Below, piece by piece: positions 1-4,810 of a DNA stretch of 5,870 nucleotides. The DNA is from Candidatus Saccharimonadia bacterium. GTDB taxonomy: Bacteria > Patescibacteriota > Saccharimonadia > Saccharimonadales > Saccharimonadaceae. The position numbers were made by a program, and so were the translations under genes. The DNA lies in contig JALRBM010000011.1 of NCBI GenBank assembly GCA_023257755.1, forward strand, positions 1 to 5,870, in the 5' to 3' direction. The notes beneath the pieces were generated by a model that was not told where the DNA came from, made no database searches, and worked only from the letters and a program-made list of their open reading frames with translations. Position 1 is the first letter of the stretch; the number at the start of each line of letters is the position of its first letter.

Positions 1-201
1 AATATCTACGCCCCCGATATTCCGCCCGTCGATTTGATCGTCAGGACAAGTGGCGAGCAGCGCATCTCGAACTTTATGCTTTGGCGCGCGGCCTATAGCG
101 AGCTGCTTTTTTTGGACAAGATGTGGCCGGACATGACAAAAGACGACGTGGCAGCTATACTGGAAGAATATTCACAGCGCGACAGGCGAATCGGAGGGTA
201 G
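1..201 (+). CDS. uppS: Undecaprenyl diphosphate synthase (cis-prenyltransferase), C-terminal part
   Basis: This is the last 66 codons of a gene whose start lies before the window, read in frame 1 to a TAG at 199-201. The peptide carries the C-terminal signature of the UppS family: DLIVRTSGEQRISNF (visible residues 11-25), then W28, Y32, E34 and 'WPDM'. The two arginines (R15, R21) and S23 correspond to the family's isopentenyl-diphosphate-binding residues, and E34 to the Mg-linked glutamate near the dimer interface. The enzyme adds isopentenyl units to farnesyl diphosphate to make C55 undecaprenyl diphosphate, the lipid carrier for peptidoglycan and other envelope polymers. It acts in the cytoplasm at the membrane. 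The ending 'RDRRIGG' is typical, so the C-terminus appears intact. The stop codon directly abuts the rseP ATG, implying co-transcription and coupled translation. Whether the product chain is exactly C55 cannot be judged from this fragment. Confidence 0.95.
   Translation, partial: NIYAPDIPPVDLIVRTSGEQRISNFMLWRAAYSELLFLDKMWPDMTKDDVAAILEEYSQRDRRIGG
193..198 (+). promoter_or_regulatory. Shine-Dalgarno of rseP, embedded in the last codons of uppS
   Basis: GGAGGG lies 3 bases before the ATG at 202, with only the uppS stop codon TAG between them. It encodes the final glycines of UppS. The strong but close-set site supports ATG 202 as the rseP start and suggests that ribosomes finishing uppS reinitiate there. 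Confidence 0.75.
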
Positions 202-1350
202 ATGGAACTTATTTTCGGCATTTTGGTAGGGTTGGTTATCCTGGTTCTCTTGGTAGTGGTTCACGAACTGGGCCATGCGATTGCCGCAAGACGCAATGGT
301 GTTGTCGTCGAGGAGTTCGGCATCGGATTTCCGCCCCGTGCCTGGAAAAAGAAGCTGAAAAACGGCATTCTTTTTACACTTAACTGGCTGCCGCTAGGCG
401 GGTTCGTTAAGCTCCAGGGCGAGCATGACGCCGCCAGGAAAAAAGGCGACTACGGTGCGGCCAGCTTTTGGGCAAAGACAAAGATATTGCTTGCCGGCGT
501 ACTGATGAACTGGGTGGTGGCCGCCATCTTGCTGACAATCCTGGCGTGGACCGGACTGCCAAAAATCCTGCCTAATCAGTTCAGCGTCGCCGGAGATACA
601 ACAGTGACCCGCCAGCCGGTAGAGATCGCCTCGGTAGCTAAAGATTCGCCGGCCGACAAGGCAGGGCTAAAAGTAGGGGATAAGATTTTGCGCTTCGCTG
701 GCGAGCAGGTTGCAGCTTCGAATGATCTCTCGCGTCACACCGAGGAAAAGAAGGGCCAGAACGTCGAGGTTATTTATTCGCGGGACGGGGCAGAAGCGAC
801 TGCTTCGGTGCAGCTGCGAAAGGATAACAGCAACAAACAGGGTTATCTAGGCGTAGGATCGGGGCAGCGCGAGTCGATTCAGGCCAGCTGGTCCGCGCCG
901 ATCGTCGGTGTGGTGACGACCGGCCAGTTTACGCTCGTGACGCTGCAGGGCATCGGTGATCTTCTTGTAAACCTTGTAAAGGGTATTGTCCTGCAATTCA
1001 GTCCGCAGGAGGAGACACGGCAGCAAGCTAAGCAGGACCTTGAGACAGTCGGCAACAGCGTGGCGGGTCCCGTCGGCATTCTTGGGGTGATCTTTCCGGC
1101 CGCCGAACAAGCGGGCCTGACACAGCTGGTGCTGCTTAGCGCGATCATCTCTTTGACATTGGCCGTGATGAACGTCCTACCAATTCCGGCGCTCGACGGC
1201 GGCCGCTGGTTTACGATGGCAATTTTCCGCCTCCTCAAAAAGCCGCTGACCAAAGAACGGGAGGAGCAAATCCAAAGTACCGGCTTTCTGGTCCTCATGC
1301 TGCTCGTCATAGTAATTACGGTAGCCGATGTTGCGAAAATTATTAATTAA
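202..1350 (+). CDS. rseP: Site-2 protease family intramembrane zinc metalloprotease (RseP/RasP/MmpA-like, M50)
   Basis: The 382-aa product has the full M50B layout. The first membrane helix (about 5-27) contains HELGH (21-25), whose two histidines bind zinc and whose E22 is catalytic. The conserved 'PLGGFVK' segment is at 64-70 and a second helix spans about 95-117. One PDZ domain covers about 139-206 (SPADKAGLKVGDKIL). 'GPVGI' is at 289-293, and a helix at about 307-329 runs into NVLPIPALDGG (324-334), where D332 is the third zinc ligand. A last helix spans about 361-379. Proteins of this family cut substrates such as anti-sigma factors, signal-peptide remnants or division proteins inside the membrane. 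The single PDZ and the length resemble RasP (about 420 aa) or MmpA (about 398 aa) more than E. coli RseP, which has two PDZ domains and about 450 aa. All catalytic residues are present. No anti-sigma substrate is encoded nearby, so the physiological target is unknown. The 3' end overlaps the next gene. Confidence 0.95.
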   Translation: MELIFGILVGLVILVLLVVVHELGHAIAARRNGVVVEEFGIGFPPRAWKKKLKNGILFTLNWLPLGGFVKLQGEHDAARKKGDYGAASFWAKTKILLAGVLMNWVVAAILLTILAWTGLPKILPNQFSVAGDTTVTRQPVEIASVAKDSPADKAGLKVGDKILRFAGEQVAASNDLSRHTEEKKGQNVEVIYSRDGAEATASVQLRKDNSNKQGYLGVGSGQRESIQASWSAPIVGVVTTGQFTLVTLQGIGDLLVNLVKGIVLQFSPQEETRQQAKQDLETVGNSVAGPVGILGVIFPAAEQAGLTQLVLLSAIISLTLAVMNVLPIPALDGGRWFTMAIFRLLKKPLTKEREEQIQSTGFLVLMLLVIVITVADVAKIIN

Positions 1351-2095
1351 CCCGGATCCAGGAAAAGTCTTTCGCTGGCAGTATCTTTTAGCATTGCCGC
1401 TGTGGGTGCTGGTCGGATTCTTTTTGTCCCAGTTTATATTGGTTGGCGTGTTCGCGCTGCTTAAGGGGGCGGGCATTTCATTAGAGGCGGCGAACCCAGC
1501 GGTCGTTAACACCATGCTAGCCGTGGCGATCTACGCCCTTAGCTTGGCAATCGTTATTGGCGTGCCGTGGCTGGTGAAGCGCCGTCGCACAACGGCTGAT
1601 GACGTAGGGATATCGCGTTGGCCAAGTTGGCTGGATATTCTCCTGGCCCCGGCTGCACTGGTCATTTATTTCATTCTGTCGCACGTGCTTCTCTCGCTAG
1701 TGGCGGCACTTGTTCCCGGGCTGAATCTGACAGAGGCCCAGAACGTTGGGTTTGGCAATCTAACCCAACACTACGAAGTGATGCTGGCATTTATTACGCT
1801 TGTTCTGCTTGCGCCAATTGCCGAGGAGTTGCTTTTTCGGGGCTACCTCTATGGAAAGCTGAAAAGATCCGTCCCGATTTGGGCCGCCGCCCTCGTCACC
1901 AGTGCTGCCTTCGGCTTTGTGCATGGTCAATGGAACGTCGCGTTTGATGTTTTTGTACTCAGTCTTGTCGCGTGCGGATTACGTGAAATGACGGGAAGTA
2001 TCTGGGCGGGGGTCCTGCTTCATGCGATGAAAAATGCCATTGCGTTTTATCTCCTCTTTATTAATCCCACGCTTTTGACTACAATGGGAACATGA
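1328..2095 (+). CDS. CPBP family (CAAX protease/bacteriocin-processing, Abi) intramembrane metalloprotease
   Basis: The 255-aa product is mostly hydrophobic, with membrane segments at about 20-45, 60-83, 103-128, 150-168, 182-200, 203-217 and 222-245. It carries the motifs of the CPBP/Abi family. Motif 1 is EELLFR (166-171, with E166, E167 and R171). Motif 2 is FGFVH (195-199, with H199). Motif 3 is HAMKN (232-236, with H232 and N236). These residues form the glutamate/histidine active site known from the Rce1-type protease MmRce1. Bacterial members process or confer immunity to peptides, or act in membrane protein turnover. Nothing here identifies the substrate, and no prenylated CAAX protein or bacteriocin gene is visible. 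The ATG at 1328 lies 23 bases inside rseP in another frame, has no clear ribosome-binding site and is followed at once by a TTG, so translation is probably coupled to rseP. The gene ends with a tandem TGATGA. Family assignment is firm; function is open. Confidence 0.9.
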   Translation: MLRKLLINPDPGKVFRWQYLLALPLWVLVGFFLSQFILVGVFALLKGAGISLEAANPAVVNTMLAVAIYALSLAIVIGVPWLVKRRRTTADDVGISRWPSWLDILLAPAALVIYFILSHVLLSLVAALVPGLNLTEAQNVGFGNLTQHYEVMLAFITLVLLAPIAEELLFRGYLYGKLKRSVPIWAAALVTSAAFGFVHGQWNVAFDVFVLSLVACGLREMTGSIWAGVLLHAMKNAIAFYLLFINPTLLTTMGT

Positions 2096-2129
2096 TGAGG
2101 TTGTTAGCCCCACTCTTTGCTCCTCGTAT

Positions 2130-2167
2130 GCCGGCTCGCCGGTAGATTTTGTTTTCCCCGGCTTTTT
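2130..2167 (+). terminator. Possible rho-independent terminator or attenuator between the CPBP gene and proS
   Basis: GCCGG at 2138-2142 can pair with CCGGC at 2158-2162 around a 15-base loop rich in T, followed by TTTTT at 2163-2167. A second GCCGG at 2130-2134 could replace the first in pairing with the same 3' arm. The two upstream copies can also fold on each other (CCGG 2131-2134 with CCGG 2139-2142, loop CTCG). The stem has only five base pairs and the loop is long, so termination may be partial. Its position, in the only sizeable gap between the envelope genes and proS, fits an operon boundary. Confidence 0.45.
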
Positions 2168-2192
2168 CTATCAACGACAACAGGAGTATTCA

Positions 2193-3434
2193 ATGCGATT
2201 ATCACAACTTTTTACTAAAACAAGCAAAACTGCGCCAGCCGACGAGGTAGCGAAGAACGCCCAGCTTCTTATCAGGGCAGGGTTTGTTTACAAGGTCATG
2301 GCGGGTGTTTACGCGTACACGCCGCTTGGCCTTCGCGTGCTGGAAAATATCAAACAAATCGTTCGCGAAGAGATGAATGCTGTCGGCGGCCAAGAACTCA
2401 TTATGACCAATCTCCAGCGCCGCGATACCTGGGATATCACTACCCGGTGGGATGATGATGTGGTTGATGTATGGTTCAAGACAAAACTGAAGGATGACAC
2501 CGAGCTGGGGCTGGCGTGGTCGCATGAAGAGGCTATCATGGAAATGATGCAGCAGTTCGTGGAAAGCTACAAGGATTTGCCGACCAGCGTGTATCAGTTC
2601 CAGACAAAACTGCGAAACGAACTTCGAGCCAAAAGCGGCATTATGCGCGGCCGCGAGTTCGTCATGAAAGATATGTACTCGTTGCATGCGTCAGCCGAGG
2701 ATCTTGACCAGTATTATGCCAAAGTTACCGAGGCCTATAAACGGGTGTATGACCGCCTAGGTATCGGTGAAGATACCTTTGTCACGTTTGCTAGTGGAGG
2801 TGCCTTTACAAAGTTTAGCCACGAATTCCAGACAGTCTGCGAGGCGGGCGAGGATATTCTGTATATTCACCGCGAAAAAAATATTGCCGTCAACGAGGAA
2901 GTGTTGGACGAAGCGACCAAAGAGCTAGGAATTGCAAAGGAAGAACTCGAGCGGGTAAAAAGCGCCGAAGTGGGGAATATCTTCAACTTTGGAACCGATA
3001 AGTCCGAGCAAATGAACATAAAATTTACCGGCAGCGACGGGAAAGAACACCCCATCTATTTGGCTTCCTATGGCATCGGCATTACGCGCGTCATGGGCGT
3101 TATTGTCGAGAAATTCGCCGACGAAAAGGGAATTATCTGGCCGGAGAATGTTGCACCGGCCAAGGTCTATTTAGTGCGGATTGGGGGCGATGCGGCAACT
3201 CAGCACGCGGATGAGCTGTACGAGGAGCTGGCATCTAAAGGTGTCGACGTTCTTTACGACGACCGCGATGAGCGGCCGGGAACTAAGTTTGCGGATGCCG
3301 AGCTTATGGGTATCCCACACCGCGTGACGGTGAGTGATCGGCTATTGGAATCGAATTCGTATGAATATACGCCTCGTATGAGTGGCTCTACAGAGGTATT
3401 GACACGCGATCAGCTGCTTGCTACACTTAGTTGA
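2193..3434 (+). CDS. proS: Proline--tRNA ligase, compact form lacking the INS editing domain
   Basis: This class II synthetase (413 aa) attaches proline to tRNA-Pro in the cytoplasm. The N-terminal part has the motif 1 region (AGVYAYTPLGLRVL, 37-50) and the substrate-site loop WSHEEA (109-114; most relatives have THEE). Motif 2 is at about 139-160 (RNELRAKSGIMRGREF, then VMKD). The proline/ATP-site segment SHEFQ is at 209-213. Motif 3 is SYGIGITRVMG (292-302), with R299. The anticodon-binding domain follows at about 322-413 (RPGTKFADAELMGIP). In E. coli ProRS (572 aa) about 180 residues of INS editing domain lie between motifs 2 and 3. Here that place is taken by a short charged stretch (about 225-258). 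The reading frame is intact, so this is an architecture and not damage; alphaproteobacteria also have INS-less forms. AGGAG at 2182-2186, six bases before ATG 2193, supports the start. A hairpin with a T-run precedes it, so it may have its own promoter. Confidence 0.95.
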   Translation: MRLSQLFTKTSKTAPADEVAKNAQLLIRAGFVYKVMAGVYAYTPLGLRVLENIKQIVREEMNAVGGQELIMTNLQRRDTWDITTRWDDDVVDVWFKTKLKDDTELGLAWSHEEAIMEMMQQFVESYKDLPTSVYQFQTKLRNELRAKSGIMRGREFVMKDMYSLHASAEDLDQYYAKVTEAYKRVYDRLGIGEDTFVTFASGGAFTKFSHEFQTVCEAGEDILYIHREKNIAVNEEVLDEATKELGIAKEELERVKSAEVGNIFNFGTDKSEQMNIKFTGSDGKEHPIYLASYGIGITRVMGVIVEKFADEKGIIWPENVAPAKVYLVRIGGDAATQHADELYEELASKGVDVLYDDRDERPGTKFADAELMGIPHRVTVSDRLLESNSYEYTPRMSGSTEVLTRDQLLATLS

Positions 3435-3435
3435 C

Positions 3436-3461
3436 CGTAGATTTTCTAACTATAGTCTACG
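3436..3461 (+). repeat. Inverted repeat just downstream of the proS stop codon
   Basis: CGTAGA (3436-3441) is the reverse complement of TCTACG (3456-3461). One G-T wobble and one further A-T pair extend the stem inward, leaving a loop of about ten bases. It begins two bases after the proS TGA. No T-run follows, so it is not a standard terminator. It could stabilise the proS mRNA 3' end or be chance in an AT-rich spacer. Confidence 0.35.
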
Positions 3462-3483
3462 CTATATCTAGTGTAAGCGTGGG

Positions 3484-3489
3484 TACAAT
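3484..3489 (+). promoter_or_regulatory. Candidate -10 element for greA
   Basis: TACAAT matches the sigma-70 -10 consensus in five of six positions and would place the transcript start near 3496, about 33 bases before the greA ATG. No good -35 lies 16-18 bases upstream (the 17-base spacing gives GCTATA), so the call is weak. TTGACC at 3431-3436 looks like a -35 but is too far away to serve this -10. Confidence 0.35.
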
Positions 3490-3513
3490 AGACACAATCT
3501 TGTTAAAGGGAAA

Positions 3514-3518
3514 AAGGA
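3514..3518 (+). promoter_or_regulatory. Ribosome-binding site of greA, deciding between two starts
   Basis: AAGGA lies ten bases before ATG 3529 but only four before an in-frame TTG at 3523. The ATG also begins the protein where GreA proteins usually begin, so ATG 3529 is preferred and the two-codon TTG extension rejected. A second purine-rich stretch, AAAGGG, lies at 3505-3510. Confidence 0.55.
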
Positions 3519-3528
3519 TTTTTTGAAC

Positions 3529-3984
3529 ATGAAAAAACTGTATCAGATCACCGAAGAGGGCAGGGCAGAGCTGGAAGCAGAACTTGTCGAACTAAAGAGC
3601 CGCCGCGGTGCTATTGCTGATAAAATTGCCGAGGCACGTGACTTTGGTGATCTCAGTGAAAATGCCGAGTATGATAGCGCCCGCGAAGAGCAGGGCTTGG
3701 TTGAAAGCCGCATTGCCGAAATCGAAGACATTCTGCTTAACGCTGAACTAATCAAAGGTGGCAGCAAGACGAAGGTTGCACTGGGCAGTAAAGTCGAGCT
3801 GAAAACCGGTAAAAAGACAGTGGTTTATAACATTGTTGGTCCGGTTGAGGCAGACCCGCTCGAAGGCAAGATCAGCAACGAATCGCCGATTGGCCTGGCG
3901 CTTATGGGCAAGAAAGTTGGCGATCAGGTTTCAATCAAGACACCTAAAGGCGATATCAAGTACGAAATTGTGAAAATAGGCTAA
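3529..3984 (+). CDS. greA: Transcription elongation factor GreA
   Basis: The 151-aa protein (E. coli GreA is 158 aa) has the two expected domains. An N-terminal antiparallel coiled coil (about 8-75) is followed by a C-terminal FKBP-like globular domain (about 80-151, with GPVEADP, SPIGLALMGKKVGD and the closing IKYEIVKIG). The coiled-coil tip reads DFGDLSENAEY (38-48). D41 and E44 are the acidic pair that enters the RNA polymerase secondary channel and helps position the catalytic magnesium, and they have the same numbers as in E. coli. GreA stimulates cleavage of the 3' RNA end in backtracked complexes, which lets transcription resume. The gene follows proS after a 94-base spacer that may hold a promoter, so it may be transcribed separately. 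Its stop codon lies inside a hairpin shared with the convergent gene. Nothing in it looks broken or unusual. Confidence 0.96.
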   Translation: MKKLYQITEEGRAELEAELVELKSRRGAIADKIAEARDFGDLSENAEYDSAREEQGLVESRIAEIEDILLNAELIKGGSKTKVALGSKVELKTGKKTVVYNIVGPVEADPLEGKISNESPIGLALMGKKVGDQVSIKTPKGDIKYEIVKIG

Positions 3985-3995
3985 ATCCTAGCCTA
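3977..3995 (-). terminator. Hairpin shared by the convergent 3' ends of greA and the minus-strand gene
   Basis: TAGGCTA (3977-3983) and TAGCCTA (3989-3995) form a perfect seven-base-pair stem with a five-base loop. On the minus strand the stem is followed by TTTT (complement of 3973-3976), as in a short intrinsic terminator for the inverted gene. On the plus strand the following bases are CATAAT, so it would act poorly as a terminator for greA. The greA stop (TAA, 3982-3984) and the minus-strand stop (TAG, complement of 3993-3995) both overlap the stem. Confidence 0.5.
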
Positions 3996-4691
3996 CATAA
4001 TAAAGCCGGTGCCTTGTTCGTCATTGTCGGCTTGCTTTGACCGAGCGACCATACGTTCGAGATGAGGCAGTGGATGGTCAGAGGCTTCCCGCAACCATCT
4101 CACTATCTGTCGTTGTTCAGGATCTCCTTCGCTATCCATTTGCGCGCCGCTTGTAGCGATTAAATTGTGATATTCGCCGCTAATCGGACCGCCGGTAAGA
4201 GCGGCGATATCGATGGCACGTTTGAAATCTGGATCAATCCCGCCTCTTTCTACAACCCGCTGCAAGACAAGACGTAATTCAGGCTCCTCTAGATCGTCGC
4301 AGGCGCGGGCAATCAGCAAGAGGTCTTTGAGTGAGGGAGGGATCTCTGCCCCCTCTTTATCATGAGAAGAAAGTGCTACGGCCACGAAGTTCCTCGCATC
4401 TTCCTTGGCGATCTCTCTTACGCGCTCTCTATCTTTCGGGGAAAGGGCGCCATGCTCTAGCTTATCGAGCGAATCTCCTAAAAGTACCTCCGGAGTCAAG
4501 GCGGCTGGAGGGGTAAAAAGGGTGTCATAGGTATGGAATAATACTGATCCTAATTCTGCAGCTAGAGCCTCGCGGGAAAGGGTCCTGTCCACTTCCTCAG
4601 GTCGATAGGGGTATGTACTTGCACCATCATAACCGACTTTCTCATGACCGAGAGAAAGGTGGTTTAAAAGAGCTGAAGGGCGAAGTTTCAC
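3993..4691 (-). CDS. Hypothetical protein of 232 aa, family not recognised
   Basis: I do not recognise this protein. It is charged, has no signal peptide or membrane helix, and looks soluble and cytoplasmic. The region 33-165 appears mainly helical, including an Arg/Glu/Lys-rich stretch at about 86-100 and helices at about 120-148 with Leu/Ala spacing (SLKDLLLIARACDDLEEPEL). A glycine-containing part (GGPISGEYHN, 167-176) and a polar tail (ADNDEQGTGF, 221-230) follow. The only cysteine is C131, and there is no nucleotide-binding, zinc or catalytic motif I can name. The start is GTG at 4691-4689; an in-frame TGA lies seven codons upstream and no strong Shine-Dalgarno is visible. An intact 232-codon frame, a good promoter and a terminator-like hairpin argue that the gene is real. 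Proline codons favour CCT (7 CCT, 3 CCG of 15), whereas visible lysS has 8 CCG and no CCT of 11. Six of 18 arginines use AGA/AGG, which is rare in lysS. This suggests separate origin or low expression. Confidence 0.75.
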   Translation of the reverse strand: MKLRPSALLNHLSLGHEKVGYDGASTYPYRPEEVDRTLSREALAAELGSVLFHTYDTLFTPPAALTPEVLLGDSLDKLEHGALSPKDRERVREIAKEDARNFVAVALSSHDKEGAEIPPSLKDLLLIARACDDLEEPELRLVLQRVVERGGIDPDFKRAIDIAALTGGPISGEYHNLIATSGAQMDSEGDPEQRQIVRWLREASDHPLPHLERMVARSKQADNDEQGTGFIM

Positions 4692-4706
4692 GACTATTTT
4701 TTCTTT

Positions 4707-4734
4707 TAATCACTTTTTAATGATGAGGTGATTA
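4707..4734 (-). repeat. Inverted repeat overlapping the -10 and start site of the minus-strand gene
   Basis: TAATCAC (4707-4713) and GTGATTA (4728-4734) are perfect seven-base arms with a 14-base centre. One arm overlaps the -10 hexamer (4731-4736) and the other lies about 11-17 bases inside the expected transcript. Such placement suits a repressor operator. It is less likely to be an RNA hairpin, because the promoter-side arm would not be transcribed if the start is near 4724. Two seven-base arms at this spacing in AT-rich DNA could be chance. Confidence 0.4.
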
Positions 4735-4759
4735 TACCACACGAAGGGAATAAACACAA
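4731..4759 (-). promoter_or_regulatory. Sigma-70-type promoter with extended -10 for the minus-strand gene
   Basis: On the minus strand TATAAT (complement of 4731-4736) is a perfect -10 preceded by TGG, giving the extended form TGGTATAAT. Seventeen bases upstream is TTGTGT (complement of 4754-4759), which keeps the TTG of the -35 consensus. The expected transcript start near 4724 leaves a leader of about 33 bases before the GTG at 4691. This is the best promoter in the window. Confidence 0.75.
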
Positions 4760-4790
4760 GCATTATTGTCAGTGGCGTGGACGTAACAGA

Positions 4791-4799
4791 TGTGATAAA
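4791..4799 (+). promoter_or_regulatory. Weak candidate extended -10 for lysS
   Basis: TGTGATAAA reads as TGn followed by GATAAA. It would start transcription near 4806, only about five bases before the lysS ATG at 4811. The nearest -35-like hexamer, TTGTCA at 4766-4771, is 22 bases away, which is too far. No Shine-Dalgarno precedes the ATG, so the lysS transcript may be leaderless or nearly so. An eight-base palindrome, GTGTACAC, lies at 4800-4807. Confidence 0.3.
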
Positions 4800-4810
4800 G
4801 TGTACACAGT

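Noticed and set aside
879..1310. A 143-codon minus-strand open frame inside rseP
   Set aside because: It is antisense to a gene with all site-2 protease motifs, has low-complexity Ser/Arg-rich content typical of shadow frames, and shows no promoter or ribosome-binding site.
1328..1350. The rseP/CPBP overlap as a frameshift or fusion
   Set aside because: Both proteins are complete at both ends for their families, so the overlap is ordinary gene packing and not a broken fusion.
2096..2192. A T-box riboswitch upstream of proS
   Set aside because: The spacer is under 100 bases and lacks the T-box consensus and a specifier stem; only a small hairpin with a T-run is visible.
2202..2687. A 161-codon minus-strand open frame inside proS
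   Set aside because: It is fully antisense to conserved ProRS motifs, and its His/Leu-rich composition reflects the complementary codons and not a real protein.
2193..3434. proS as a truncated pseudogene because it is about 160 residues shorter than E. coli ProRS
   Set aside because: The frame is intact, motifs 1-3 and the anticodon domain are all present, and the missing part corresponds to the INS domain that is naturally absent in some lineages.
3523..3528. TTG at 3523 as the greA start
   Set aside because: It is only four bases from the ribosome-binding site and adds two residues beyond the usual GreA beginning; ATG 3529 fits better.
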